From NCBI RefSeq assembly GCF_040939455.1, contig NC_134107.1:8619537-8683536 (forward strand): a stretch of DNA of 64,000 bases, given 5' to 3'. Below, piece after piece: positions 32,446 to 45,754 of this stretch. Position numbers and translations under genes: made by a program. The notes under the pieces were generated by a model. It did not search any database, was not told where the DNA came from, and saw only the letters and a program-made list of their open reading frames with translations. The DNA is from Microcebus murinus (Eukaryota; Chordata; Mammalia; Primates; Cheirogaleidae). How positions within the stretch are numbered: the stretch's first letter is position 1; each line of letters begins with the position of its first letter.

Positions 32446-32658
32446 CAAGGATTCTCAGCTGGGGGTGACCACTCCCCCAAACATTTGGCAGTCTGGAGAC
32501 TTTTTTTTGCTTCTCACACCTCTGGGGATGGCTAATGTGCTTCTAGAGGATAGAGGCCAAGGATACTGCTAAACATCCTACATTGTGGACACTTGCCCTC
32601 CCAAACAACAAAATAATTCAGCCCCAGATAACAACAGTGTTGAGTTTGAGAAACCCTG
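32446..32658 (+). mobile_element. MER5A-type hAT-Charlie element
   Basis: Text 'ttctcagctgggggtgaccactcccccaaacatttggcagtctggagac' through 'gaggccaaggatactgctaaacatcctac' to 'gttgagtttgagaaaccctg' is MER5A. It is flanked by TTCTAGAT (32438-32445) and CTCTAGAT (32659-32666), an 8-bp duplication with one mismatch. Confidence 0.92.
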
Positions 32659-32782
32659 CTCTAGATGAATGCTAGACTGGCCTGCATTGGAATCATTTGA
32701 TATACTTTAAGACCATGGATGTTGGACACCACTTTTGGACATTTGTGGTGGGATTGAGAATCTATTTTTAAAAAGCTTCCTA

Positions 32783-33113
32783 GGCCAGGAGTGGTGGCTC
32801 ACACCTGTAATCCTAGCACTGCGGGAGGCCGAGGAGGGCAGATTGCTCGAGGTTAGGAGTTTGAAGACCAGCCTGAGTGAGACCTCTACTAAAAATAGAA
32901 AGAAATTAATTGACCAACTAAAAATATATAGAAAAAATTAGCCGGGCATGGTGGCACATGCCTGTAGTCCTTGCTACTTGGGATGTTGAGGTAGTAGGAT
33001 CGCTTGAGCCCAGGAGTTTGAGGTTGCTGTGAGCTAGGCTGATGCCATGGCACTCACTCTAGCCTGGACAACAAAGTGAGACTCTGTCTCAAAAACAAAC
33101 AAACAAACAAAAA
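32783..33113 (+). repeat. Alu, strepsirrhine type, full length
   Basis: Sense copy from 'ggccaggagtggtggctcacacctg' to an (AAAC)n tail. Linker 'gaaattaattgaccaactaaa'. Flanks 'aaagcttccta' and 'aaaacttccta' form the target duplication. Confidence 0.95.
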
Positions 33114-34340
33114 AAAACTTCCTAGACAATACTGACGTGCAGCTGGGTTTGGGAGCCACTGTTCTAGACCATAGATTTTAGGGATGGTTTATGAGTTAAA
33201 GGATCCTTCTGGTGATCTGTGAACTCTGTCTTTGCAGTACCTAAATCCTGCATTGGAGATTATTAGTAGTGGGCAGAGATGGTGTACTTAACATAATTTT
33301 TCAGGTGTCTGAAGACTGAAGTTTTTAAAAAATATATTAAATAAATTGATTTCATAAAGTAATTTAGAAACTTTTTTTTACCTTTACCTCATGAAAATAC
33401 GTTACCTTATCATGCAGAATCTTAGCAGAATTCCTACCTATTTAGTTTGCTTCTGTGCTGAATAACCTTATAATACTGTAAATTTTGAGTTTTGTATCTT
33501 TTGCCCTCATTTTGTCAATCAACTCAGTTGTTTTGAGATGCCAGCTTCAACTTTTTTTATTTTTAATTTTTTTAGAATTATTTTTTGATGAAGACCTCCC
33601 TATTCCCAGAGAATTAGCTCTGGATCAGTTTACCAGTTCTGCCCTTGCAGGGCAGGAGAGGCATATGGTATGCTCAACCTTTAAGGGGACCCTTCTGTGC
33701 CCTGGACACTGGGTCCAAATGGGAGTGTTCTTACCTCCTGGGGAGATGAGGTGCAGTGCTAGAGAGAAGGGGGAGAGATCTTTTTCTTGCGCATACTTAA
33801 AATCTAGATTATCTAGTTTCTTGAATGGAAGAATGTTAGTATGAAAACTTATACAAAATTTCAACAACTAAATGTTAGTATCTGGACATAAAAAAGACAG
33901 AAGATCACAGACGCATTTTCTGATTCTTGACCCTGAAATTCAGTCTGTGGCTATGTTGATTACTACAGGAGACCCCATCTACTTCTGATCTTCATTTATT
34001 TGATGAGCAAATATATTGAGTCCTTACTCTGCCAGGAACTGTATTAGTGATTTACTGGTGAACAGGCCCTTAAGGATTTGCTGTCTAGAGGGAGAGGCAA
34101 GCAATTACAAAACAGACCAGTTGACAAAGCTTGTTAGAATTGTACATGTGTGAGTAGTTCTTAGAGGCTTTGGAGGAAAGCCGTTTTCTAGTTGGTTGGC
34201 TTATTTGTTTAAACTTTGGGTGGTGGAGAGCTCAGAAGTTTTGCAAAAGAATAAAATAGTTATACTTTTGTTACTCATTTGTACTAAATGTTTACCTTGA
34301 CTTGCCTCCTTAGTTTGAGGTTTTTAAAAAAGCAATGCCA

Positions 34341-34663
<323 letters not shown>

Positions 34664-34760
34664 AAAAAGCAATGCCATTCTTCCCATGCTGGTGAAGCTG
34701 TTTTGTCAAGACAGATAGGATTGATGTTTATTATTTATTATTCCATACACGTTGGTTTTC

Positions 34761-35136
<376 letters not shown>

Positions 35137-36744
35137 TGACTCTGTGGTTCCAGGCTCATCAGAGGCTTGATGTAGGTTCTTGCTAAATATCTTGAAACAT
35201 CCTTGAAATGGATGTGCTTTGAGTGGGAATGGTTTGTTGTTGTTGTTGTTTTTCTGCTGCAGTGTGGATCTAGGTTGCCTGGAGATTTGTTTTTGTGACC
35301 TTTTGACTTTGGCTTAGATTTAGTTGTCATGGGAGCCCCCTTTCTTCCTCCCACCCCCCTCTGTTCTGCTTTACTGGAAGGAAGATAGTTACTAGTCAGA
35401 TCAATACTCAGTTTATTTCAGCTTTTGAAAGATTATAGAGTGACATCTGGATACCAGATAGATTGGGTAGGTGGTAAAGAAACGAGTAAAGGGGCATCTG
35501 GCAGTATGTGAAAATGCTTCTTACCTCTATGTCTAGCTAGGACATTTTCATTATCACAGACTTGGCCAAGAGCTGGCTTTACCCCTAGTAGAGGCTGTTT
35601 ACCACCATAGTAGAGGCTGGTCAGTGTTGACCTGTTTTAGATGTACTGGTGAAGAAGTTGACTGAATTTATACAATTAAAGTTTGGTAGGTTCTGAACAT
35701 CTTTTCACATCTTTTCATATAAGGAGGCTCTGATTTTGTACTTCTCAGCAACTGTGGAGAAAACTACGTATTATTAGTTCCAAAATTTCTTATAGTGGGT
35801 GTATATATTGATTTGAAATGATATGTATACCCCAGAGGTTTACTGCCATGAAATCTGATGGCCCAAAGGAAAGATGAATGAAAGATTGCTTTTAGGAACA
35901 TTGGAGAGCAGGACTAAAAAGGCTGCAGAAATAAGAGTATGACTGAAGATTGAGTCAAACTTGGAGAAAGTTGTGTGGGATTGCTAGTTTGAACCTGAGG
36001 TTCTTTCTACCTGGATGTAAATCTGAGCAAGAATACTGGTGGTAGACACACTTTGAGAAAAAGAAAATGGATAGCTTGCCTGTGACCACATTGCATTCTG
36101 AGACCCTAATCAGGGCAGGTTACACTAAGGCATGCTCCATGGTTGGGTGGTGAAATTAGCTGGGCTTTCAGCTCCCAGATTGGGGCAGTGGCAGAAGGAA
36201 AATTAACTAGTTTTGCCATGATTTGTTGTTTGGGGCTTCCTTTCATTAGAAGTCATAGTTTTGGACTGGAAGAGAACTTAGAGGTCATTGATTCTTAGAG
36301 AAAAATTTAGGCCATTTGGAAGAATGGACCCAGAGGCAGTGGAGAAATCTCAGATCCTGGTGATTGTTTATCATTGTGGTGGCCCCAGTAGGCCACAATT
36401 TTAGGTGCTATTTGTTTCAAGAGTGACATCACAGCTGGATCTCACTGAGAGTTAAGCATAAATAGTTAGCTTCTGAATTGTTTCCTTATGGTGGCAGTAG
36501 GTGTCAGTTTTTTGTCACTATGTAGTAGATGAGGGGACAGTGTCTCTTGGTTTCCTTTTGTTGACATAGAGATACACTCTTTGAATGACTCCCCCTTTCC
36601 CCCTTCCATTGTGACCGTCTTGTTCTTGCTTTATTATACCCTTAGATGGACTTAAACTATTTGGCACCTATCACAGCCATGGTATTTTGCTGTTAAGGGA
36701 GTTTTCACAGATTAGTACCTGGTCTGTGTCCTCAATTCAGACTA

Positions 36745-36910
36745 TATTGTGGTGGTCAAGAGTGTACAAAGTCTAAAATAGCTGAATTCTGGCTCACACA
36801 TTTTGCCAGCTGTATGATCCTGGTACTAACTGACATCTCTGTTCCATAGTGTCTTTTTTTGTGAAATGAATATTAAATGGAAACTGTTTAGCACAGTGTC
36901 CAGCACAGAT
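36745..36910 (+). repeat. MIR-like fragment
   Basis: The layout 'ctgaattctggctcacacattttgccagctgtatgatcctgg...gaaatgaatattaaatgg...gtttagcacagtgtccagcacag' is a diverged MIR. Confidence 0.5.
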
Positions 36911-37494
36911 TAATATTTATATTATTGTTATCGATCTTCTTTTCAATAACAATAAAAATAAGGACAGAAACAACTGTAAGGTACAGTGAATTACCTGAAG
37001 GAGAGAAATGAAATATTATGGGATCATAGAGCTTTGAAAGCTGACTAGCTGCTCTGGGGAAGTACAGGGTTATGGTGCTTGGGGTGAGGGGATATTATAG
37101 AGTTAGTGTTTATATGCATATTTTTTCCCTCCAAAGTTGGATTATGTTATATCTGTCTCATGTACAAAAATGTGATAATGTGAACATTTATGTAAATAAA
37201 ACAGATATAACATAATCCTTTCTTTGGCTAGAATAGAGATCATAAATTTGAGGTTTGCAGTTTGCTTTCTAAAACAGTCGTCTTTAAAATCTGTTTCTTT
37301 CTGGCACCCAAGACGTTATAAAGGTAGTTTCATTTGCTGTGGAGTCTCACATGTTTAGAACCATATTTTTTCACCATACTGTGGATAATCACATATGCCT
37401 TGAAGGATCAATGTATGTTAACAGATGATTGGATCTTTTTGATTTGCACTTAATTTCTTTATGAATTCCACATTATAGCTAGACAACTGTATTG

Positions 37495-37719
37495 AGGGTC
37501 TGCAAATTTTTTCTGTAAAGGACTAGTTAGTAAATATTAATAGTTTAGGCTTTGCAGGCTAAAAGATTTCTGCAACTACTCAACTCTGCCTTTGTAATGT
37601 GAAAACAGCCATAGCCAATATGTAAACAAATGAAGGTGGCTGTCTTCCAGTAGAACTTTACTTACAAAAACAGGCAGAGGACTGAATTTGGCCATTGGGA
37701 TGTAGTTTGCCAGTGCCTG
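37495..37719 (-). mobile_element. hAT-Charlie non-autonomous element (MER58-like)
   Basis: The + strand reads 'agggtctgcaaattttttctgtaaagg...taggctttgcaggct...gcaactactcaactctgcctttgtaatg...aactttacttacaaaaacaggcagagg...tagtttgccagtgcctg'. Same family as 9632-9846, opposite orientation. Right flank is CTCTAATC; the left match (CTGTATTG) is poor. Confidence 0.8.
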
Positions 37720-37729
37720 CTCTAATCTA

Positions 37730-38060
37730 TTTTTTATTTTAACTTTTAATAAGATATATTGAAAGAGTATATATTAGTATGCTTATAGATATTATTAAAC
37801 ATTAAAACTGGCAATTGCATACCCACTAACCAGCATCAGAAATAGAATGTTGCCATACCTTTGGCTCCCTGTGCGCCCTCGTCTGACCATTTCCCTCTTT
37901 CTGACTGCCCCCATGTATCATTTTCCTGCCTTACTTTGTGATACTGCCACCTATGAATGTACCGTTATATAACTTCAGTTTTACATGTCCTTAAACTATG
38001 TAAGTTGAATCATTTTATTCTGTCTTTTCTTTTTCCCCGCTCACATTGATTTTGAGATCC
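37730..38060 (-). repeat. L1 3' end fragment (old)
   Basis: Text 'aagatatattgaaagagtatatattagtatgc...catttccctctttctgactgcccccatg...acttcagttttacatgtccttaaactatgtaagttgaatcattttattctgtc' is a worn antisense LINE 3' end. Confidence 0.5.
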
Positions 38061-38069
38061 ATTTATTCA

Positions 38070-39850
38070 AATGTTTGAGTACTTTTTATGTCTTAGACAC
38101 TGTTCTAGTGCCAGGTATGTTAGTAGTGAATGAAGGGGATGAAATGAAAGTCCCTGCCCTTATGGACCTTACATTTTGGTGCAGGAAGACAGTTAATAGA
38201 TAAGTAAAATATACAGTAGCCATATAGTAATACAAGCAGAGAGAAAAGCAAAGCGGGGAAGTGGGTGCATGGGTGAGGGGGCTGTTTGCAGATTGAGGTA
38301 CAGTGGTCAGGTTAGGCCACTCTGATAAGGGGCCTTTGAACAGAAGGAGGTAAGGGAGCTAGCCACAGGGCTAGGGGGTGGAGGAGCATTACAGCCTCCA
38401 GCAGGACAAGGTGCTAGAAGGGAGTGTGCCTGCTGTCTTGAGGGGCCAGTGTGAGGAGAGTGGGTGGCTGGGTTTGGGGGTTGATGGTAGGTCACATAGG
38501 CATTGTTAAGATTTTATCTTTGTCTTGGTGAGATGGGAAGTCATTTTGTATTTTGAGCAGAGGTGTGACATGATCTGGTTTCTAAGAGTCCCCTGAAGCT
38601 GTGTTAAGAATAGCTGTCCCTGTGCCGTTGAAAGGGGGCTAGAGGCTATGCAGTGATCCAGCAGAGCACGAATGGCAGCTTGGGCTGAAGGGGAACAGGG
38701 GTGGTAGTGAGAAGTGGTTAGATTCCGGGTCCTTCTTGAAAAGGGAGAACAGACAGGATTTGCTGGCAGATTGGACGTGGGCGTAGAGAGGAGTGAAGGA
38801 TAATACCAGGATTTTTGCTTGCTATAGGAGTTGCCATGTATGAAGAAAGGGAAGACTATGGGAGGAGCAGGCTGTGGAAGTAAGATCAGGACTTGGGTTT
38901 TAGACGTGTTCAGTTGTGAAGCTTTTAGAGAGCAGACTGGAGATTTGTAGGACTGAGACATCTGGAGTTCAGGGGAGAGGTCTGGGCTGCACATAGAAAT
39001 GTGAGAGTCTCCTGTGTTTAGATGGCACTTAACAGTCCGGAGGTTGAGTGAGAGCATTGCAGGAGTGAGGCCCCAAGTCAGGAGGTCAGGAAGGAGCAGC
39101 CTCCGAGGAGGAGGAAAACCAGGTGAGGGTGGCATCCTTGAAGCCATGGGAAATATTTTCTTTGAGGAGGGAGTGGGATCCTCTACCAAGTGCTGCTATT
39201 TATAAGGTAAAGTGAGATAATGGCCAAGACTCATCCCATGGCTTTGGCAGCACAGAATTTATTGATGTCTTTGACAAGAAATTCCAATGTGGTGGTGCGA
39301 CAAAAGCCTAGAAGGGAGCATTTATGAAAGACAGAGAAGAGGAAGGCACATAGAGAGAACTCTGTTGTGGGGATTTGCCACAATGATGAAGGGAGATTTG
39401 GGATCCTGTGGTTTTGTTGATATGGGAGAAATTACAGCATTTTTGTAATGTTGGTGGGAGAATGAACAGCTTGAAAAAGCAGGAGAGGTGACCATTCCTT
39501 GCCAGAGCCACGTTCTTGGGTTGGCAACAGGGAATGGGGCTGAGTGCCCATGAGGAGAATTGGCATCCATGGGCTCTTCTTGGCGAGGAGGGAGAGCAGA
39601 GTAGGGGAGATGGGATAGTGGGAGCATGTGGACATTTTCTTCTGTTTTGGTTTTTTCCTCTGAAATGGAAGAAGTTCTCAGCAGTCAGGGAGAATGAGGG
39701 AGAGTTGAGGCTGGTGGAGTGTGAGGAGAGAGGAGGAAGTAGGAAATGTTCTGTGGGAAGGTTAGAGTATGAGAACGGATTAGCAGCATGGAATGGCCTC
39801 CCTCAGGGAAGCAGTCCTGAGATTAACTGAAAACAGTATGGTTCTGTTAT
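38070..39850. repeat. Long purine-rich stretch, probable ancient interspersed repeat
   Basis: The + strand is strongly G/A-rich and reads like an old middle-repetitive element: 'gaaagtccctgcccttatggaccttacattttgg', 'aagatcaggacttgggttttagacgtgttcag', 'gagttcaggggagaggtctgggctg'. Minus-strand open frames (for example 227 codons at 38506-39189) follow from the bias. I could not assign a family with confidence. Confidence 0.45.
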
Positions 39851-40439
39851 TTTTCCTGGAAGCAGAGTAGGCAATGCCTCATTTAACTCGGGTTGTGGTT
39901 TTCCTAAGCAAAAATGGCAAAGCAGGAGACAGTCGAGGGAGTAATTTAATGGTGAGAAATGGTGTTAAAGCTGGGAAGGGAGGGAAGCGAGGACATGCAG
40001 ATAGGGAGGCTTTCCACACTGATGCATGTAGCTGGTTTGTTCCTTTTCACTTCTGTGTTATATTTCAGGCTGAGTGTTTCTCATTTTATTCTTTGTCTTG
40101 TCATGAAGAATAGGATTGTTTCCAGTGAGAAAGAATGCTGCTCTGAACAAGTGCAGAAACATTTCTCCAGTGTATGAACTTTGGAGAGAATTGCAGGGTA
40201 GTAGGACATGTCCACCTTCAACTTTAGTAGATAGTGCAAACTATTGTCCAAAACGGTTGTGACTGTTTACCCTCCTACCTGCTCTACATCCTTGCCAACC
40301 TTTGGTATTGTCACAGTTTTCTATTTGCCAGTTTGGTGGGTATGAACTTATATCTCAGAGTTTTTCTTTTTTTTCTTTTTTTAGTTTATGGGACTTTATA
40401 GCAAGAGTTTATGTTTATATTTATATTTATTTATTTTTT

Positions 40440-40715
<276 letters not shown>

Positions 40716-40734
40716 GGGTTTTTAAAAAAGTAGT

Positions 40735-41135
40735 TTTATTGCAATATAATTCACTTGCCATACAATTCACCCATTTAAAATGTATAGTTGAATGGATTTT
40801 AATATATTCACAGAATTTTGATCATTATGATCTAACTTTAAAACATTTTCATCATCCCTCAAAAAACCTTGTACCCGTTTGCCTATTTTAGACATTTCAT
40901 ATAAATAGAATCATATAGTATGTGGTATTTTGTGACTAGCTTTTTTCACTTAGTATAATGTTTTCAAGGCTCATCCATGTTTTAGCTTGTATCAGTTTCA
41001 GTCCTTCATTCCTTTTAATTGCTGTGTAATATTCCACCATATACAGTACGTTTTACTTACCCATTCCTCAATTGAAGCACGCTTATGTTGTTTCCTGTGA
41101 TATTGTGAAATATATTTGGTCTTTCAGTTGGTTTC
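40735..41135 (-). repeat. L1 3' end fragment
   Basis: Reverse of the L1M 3' region: 'ttgcaatataattcacttgccatacaattcaccc', 'gtatattc...agaattttgatcattatgatctaac', 'catttcatataaatagaatcatatagta', 'ttaattgctgtgtaatattccaccatatac'. The L1 continues near 41880 after an insertion. Confidence 0.9.
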
Positions 41136-41139
41136 TTGG

Positions 41140-41870
41140 CATATAACTTCTAAAAATTCTTGAAATCTCCAAAATGATAAGTATCTTTCTGTATGCTAAT
41201 GAATTGAGTAATGGCTGGTCCTCCCTTAGGTTCGGAACTGGTCACTAAAAAGACCAAGCCTGGTTAGAGCGTTGGGACTTTAAGCCCCACCTTCAATCTT
41301 CAGTGATGGGAGAGTGGCTGAAGGTTGAAGCGATTACCAGCGGCCAGTGATGTAATCAGCCGTGGCTTAGTAATGAAGCTTCTGTAAAAACCTCAAGACT
41401 AGGTTCTGGGAGCTTCCGGATAGCTGAACATGTGGAGGTTCCTGGAGGGTGGCTCAGGAAGTGCAGTCCCTCTTCCCCTGTACCTCGCTGTATGTGTGTT
41501 TTTATCTGTATCCTTTGTAATATCATTTATAATAAACTAGTAAAGGTGTTTCCTTAAATTCTGTGAGCTGCTCTAGCAAATTAATAGAACCTAAGTAGGA
41601 GGTCCAGGGAACCCCGATTTACAGCCAGTTGGTCAGAAGCACAGGTACAACAACCTGAGGCTTGGGATTGGCATGGGAAGTGGGGGGCAGTCTTGTGGGA
41701 CTGAGCCCTCAACCTGTGGGATCTAACACTGTCTCTAGCTAGTGTTGGAATTCAATTGAAGGACACCCAGCCAGTGGCTGTTGCAGTACCGATTGCTTGT
41801 GTGACGTGTGTGGTCACATAAGTATTCTGTGTTGTTGAGAGTGAATAGGAAAAGCTCTTTGGTTTGTTTT
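41140..41870. repeat. Inserted interspersed repeat of uncertain class
   Basis: This block separates two parts of an antisense L1. It contains 'ctttgtaatatcatttataataaactagtaaaggtgtttccttaaattctgtgagctgctctagcaaattaatagaacc' and 'ggggggcagtcttgtgggactgagccctcaacctgtgggatctaac', a recurrent mammalian repeat text that I recognise but cannot name. It includes AATAAA at 41531. Confidence 0.5.
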
Positions 41871-41879
41871 TTTCCTGTA

Positions 41880-42480
41880 TATGTTACCAGATTTCCACTT
41901 TTTGCTATTATAATACTTCTGTGAACATTTGTGTACAAGTCTTTGGGTAGACATGTTTTTATTTCTCTTGATATATTTAGGAGTGGAATTGTTGGATAAT
42001 GTGGTAACTCTGTTTTACTTTTTGAAGAACTGCCAAATTGTTTTCATTTTCTGAAGTGGCTGTACTGTATTACATTCCCACCAGCACTATAGCAGAGTTC
42101 CAGTTTTTCCCTGTCCTCGCCATCACTTACATTTTTCATTCTTTTGTTTTTTACTTATAGCCAGCCTAGTGGGTGTGAAGTGGTATCTCATTGTGTTTTT
42201 GATTTGCCTTAAGAGTAATGCTGATGTTATAGCCTATTGGCTATTTGTATATTTTCTTTGGAGAAAAGTCTGTTCAAATCCTTTGCCCATTTTTATTGTT
42301 ATTTTTACCTGGTTTAAGTGTTCTTTTTAAAAATTACTAATGAAGTTGTATTTTTACAACTTCATTTTTCTGGTCATTTGGATTTCCACTTTTGTGAAAT
42401 ACTTGTTTACATCTTTTTTTCCCTATTGGCTGTTTGGTTTTTCTTATTTGTTAAGAATTTTTACGTATTCTGACTAAGAA
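41880..42480 (-). repeat. L1 ORF2 3' part
   Basis: Continues the L1: 'cttctgtgaacatttgtgtacaagtctttgggtagacatg', 'aggagtggaattgttggataatgtgg', 'cattcccaccagcac', 'gtgggtgtgaagtggtatctcattgtg', 'cctttgcccatttttattg'. Broken frame, antisense. Confidence 0.9.
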
Positions 42481-42486
42481 TCTTTT

Positions 42487-42810
42487 TGTTTTTGAGACAG
42501 AGCCTCACTTTGTTGCTCAGGCTAGAGTGAGTGCCGTGGCATCAGCCTAGCTCACGGCAACCTCCAACTCCTGGGCTCAAGCAATCCTGCTGCCTCAGCC
42601 TCCCGAGTAGCTGAGACTACAGGCATGCGCCACCATGCCCGGCTAATTTTTTCTATATATATTAATTGGACAATTAATTTCTTTCTATTTTTAGTAGAGA
42701 TGGGGTCTCGTTCTTTCTCAGGCTGGTTTCGAACACCTGACCTTGAGCAATCTGCCCACCTCAGCCTCCCAGAGTGCTAGGATTACAGGCATGAGCCACC
42801 GCGCCCGGCC
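42487..42810 (-). repeat. Alu, strepsirrhine type, full length
   Basis: Antisense copy ending 'gccaccgcgcccggcc'. Target duplication agaatctttt at 42477-42486 and 42811-42820. It is inserted in the L1. Confidence 0.96.
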
Positions 42811-44870
42811 AGAATCTTTTATTAATTATCTGTGTGAGGAATATCTTTTCCTAGTTTGTGGCTTGTCTTTTTCCGTGTTCGAGATTTTTTTTTTTTAAAA
42901 AGTAGATGTTTATTGAAAGCATAGACTATAAGGACAAAAAAGGAACCTAGAATTTTTTTTTGTTTTATGTTTACAGCTGGTTGTCTTTAATACAAGTATG
43001 GTTTTTCTCACTGCAAATCTTGTACATCTTTTGTTAGATTTATTCCTTGGGTACTGTCGTAGTCCCTTTTGTGTTGCTATAGAGCAATATCTGAGGCTGG
43101 GTATTTTATAAAGAAGAGTTTTATTTGGCTCGCGGTTCTGCAGATTGTACAAGAAGTATGGCACCAGCATCTGCTTCTGGTGAGGGCCTCAGGAAGCGTC
43201 CACTAGTGGTGTAAGGCAAAGGGGAGCAGGCATCACATGGAGAGGAAGGAAGCAAGAGAGTAAGGAAGGAGGTGCTGGGCTCTTTTTAACAGTCACTTCT
43301 GCTTGAGAACTGATAGAGTGAGAACTTATTATCAAGAGGATGGCACAGGGCTGTTTATGAGGGATCTGCCCCCATGACCCAAACACCTCCTGCCAGGCTC
43401 CACCTCCTATGTTGGGGATCAGATTTCAACATGAGATTTGGAGGGGACAAATGCCCAGAACTGTATCAGGTACCTTATAGTTTTTGTTGCTATTATAAAT
43501 GATATTTCCAAAGTTAAATTTTCTGTTTGCTGATAAATGGAAATGCAGTTTACTCTATATGCAATAATTTCTCTAAATAAATTAACCTGTAGACTCTTCT
43601 GGGGGTTTTTATGCAGATAATCATTTCATCTTTGAATAATGACAGTTCATGTCTTTCAAATCCCTTTACCCTTTATATCTTACTCTAGTCTTACTTTACT
43701 GCTTATCACAACCATGACAATAGAAAATATAAATGGTAATGGTAGGCATCATTGCTGTTAGTCCTCCTTTTAAGGGAAATGCATTTAGTTTTCACCATTA
43801 AATGTGTAGTTACAACCCCCCACCTTTTTTTTTTTGTAAATAAGTTAAGAAATATAAAAATTAATCTGCCCTTTCTGGGATAAACCTAGCTTGATTCTAA
43901 CTTTTTTTTTTTTTTTTTGGAAAAGGACTGTATTTTTTCAGTTTTTGACTTACTACTATCTTAGGATTTGTGTATCCATGTTCATTGGTAAGCTCGGCTT
44001 ATAATTTTCCTTTTTTGTATCAACCTTGATGAGTTTTATTATCAGGATTATTCTAGTCTAAAAAAATTAGCTATAGTATTTCCTTGTTTTTGTTCCCTTG
44101 AGAGTTTATGTAAAATTAGAATTATCTTTTACTTGCCTGTAAAACCATCAGGGCCTGGTGTTTTCTGTCTCAGATTTTTAAATTACTTATTTGGATGCTT
44201 TAGTATTTACAGGATCATTAGGATCTTTGTTTTTTCTTGAGTTACATTTGGTAATTTGCATTAAAAATTTGTTTTTGTCAACGTTTTCTAACATTGGCAG
44301 AAAATCCTAACATTATCTTTTGACTCTCTATCATATTTATAATTAGTCACTAATACTTAATTTCTTAAAACAATAGTTTAGGTCATTAATTTTCAGCCTT
44401 TTTATATACTTACATGTGCATACATATTTAAATAAAGTAGTAATTTCCTTTTAGTATGACTTCAGCTATACCCCATAAGTTTTGCTATGTAGAATTTTTA
44501 TCTTTAAGTTCCGAATATATTCAGATTTTAATTATGATTTCTTCTTTGACTTACAAGTTTAGAAAGTATATTGAAAAATCTTGGTGTATGTGTCTTTTTA
44601 AAATCTTTGTTATTGCAAACTTATGTTGTGTTAATAAAATGTGGTCTAATGTGATTTTGATTCTTTGAAGTTTGTTAAGTCTTGTTTTAGGTATCTAATG
44701 TGTGCAGATTTTTAACACTATTCTATGTGTACTTAAAAAGCATATGTGTTTCCAATTTTAAGGTGAGGCTTTTCCATGTCTAGTAGATGAAACACTAATT
44801 GAATTCTCGTTGGAACCAGTATCCTTAACTAGTTTTGTCTGCTTCTGTCATTTACAGGGTGAGGGTGGGA
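42811..44870 (-). repeat. L1 ORF2 body, interrupted by a solo LTR
   Basis: Landmarks on the + strand: 'aggcatcattgctgttagtcctccttttaagggaaatgcatttagttttcacc', 'cctttctgggataaacctagcttgattc', 'gagtttatgtaaaattag...cctgtaaaaccatcagggcctgg'. These are reverse-complement L1 ORF2 sequence. The L1 is split by the LTR at 43055-43468. Frames are broken. Confidence 0.8.
43055..43468 (-). mobile_element. Solo LTR, MST-type (ERVL-MaLR)
   Basis: On the minus strand it starts TGATACAGTTCTGGGCATTT and ends with the pattern '...GGGACTACGACA'. It contains the LTR text 'caaatctcatgttgaaat' and 'gcagatgctggtgccat'. An exact 5-bp target duplication, GGTAC, flanks it (43050-43054 and 43469-43473). No internal retroviral genes remain, so it is a recombination product. 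Length is 414 bp. Confidence 0.9.
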
Positions 44871-44877
44871 TGTTGTT

Positions 44878-45080
44878 AAAATACAGTACCTGATGTCCGT
44901 GACTTAAGATGGTTTGACTTGGGATTTTTCCACTTTATGATGGGTTTATTGGGATATAACCCCATTGTGAGTTGAGAAGCATCTGGATTTACAATGGCTG
45001 AATTTACAATTTTTCGCCATCCCATGGGACATCTTATTGGGACATAACCCCAGTGTAAGTTGAAGAGCATCTATCTGTAC
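44878..45080. mobile_element. DNA-transposon remnant with an internal near-repeat
   Basis: Text such as 'ccgtgacttaagatggtttgacttgggatttttccactttatgatggg' is of a Tigger/pogo MITE kind. A 40-bp part, 'ttattgggatataaccccattgtgagttgagaagcatct', recurs as 'ttattgggacataaccccagtgtaagttgaagagcatct' about 88 bp later. Confidence 0.6.
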
Positions 45081-45324
45081 CTTCTGTGATGGGAGGTTTG
45101 TCAAATTTCTGTAGTTCTCAGTTTTTGCTTTGTACCTATAAGTTAGAGTTTTAAAATTACCTGTGATTTGTGTGATTTGTCATTCTGTAAATCTTTGTCT
45201 CTAGGAATATTTTTCCATTAAAGTAATTTTGTCAGCTGTCTTATTGCTGTGCCAAGTGACTTGATTAGTGTTTGCTTGCTGTATATTTTTCTGCCCTTTT
45301 ACTTTAATTTTTAATTTTTATTAT

Positions 45325-45620
45325 TTTATTTTTTGAAACATGTTCTCACTCTGTTACCTATGGGGGATGTAGTAGCATCACCATAGTTCACTCCAACCTC
45401 AAATTCCTGGGCTTAAGTGATCCTCCTGCCTCAGCCTCCCGAGTAGCTGGGACCGCAGGTGCTCACCACCATGCCCAGCTCATTTTTCTATTTTTTGTAG
45501 AAAGTCTTGCTTTGCATAGGTTGGCTTCAGGCTGGTCTTGAACTCCTGCCCTCAAAGGATCCTTCCGGGTCAGCATCCCAGAATGCTAGGATTACAGGCA
45601 TGAGCCACCACGGCAGGCAG
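45325..45620 (-). repeat. Alu, old dimeric
   Basis: Antisense, diverged; from 'gaaacatgttctcactctgttacc' to 'aggcatgagccaccacggcaggc'. Confidence 0.88.
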
Positions 45621-45632
45621 TAATTTTTAAGT

Positions 45633-45754
45633 GTTTTGTAGAGACAAGATCTCAGTATGTTGCTCAGGCTGGTCTTGAACTCCTGGTCTCAAATGATTTT
45701 CCTGCTTCAGCCTCCCAAATGTTGGGATTACAGGCGTGAGCCACCATGCCGGCC
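45633..45754 (-). repeat. Alu half (second arm only)
   Basis: An additional antisense arm: 'gtagagacaagatctcagtatgttgctcaggctgg...ggcgtgagccaccatgccggcc'. It lies 12 bp after another Alu and may be a separate insertion or a partial duplication. Confidence 0.8.
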
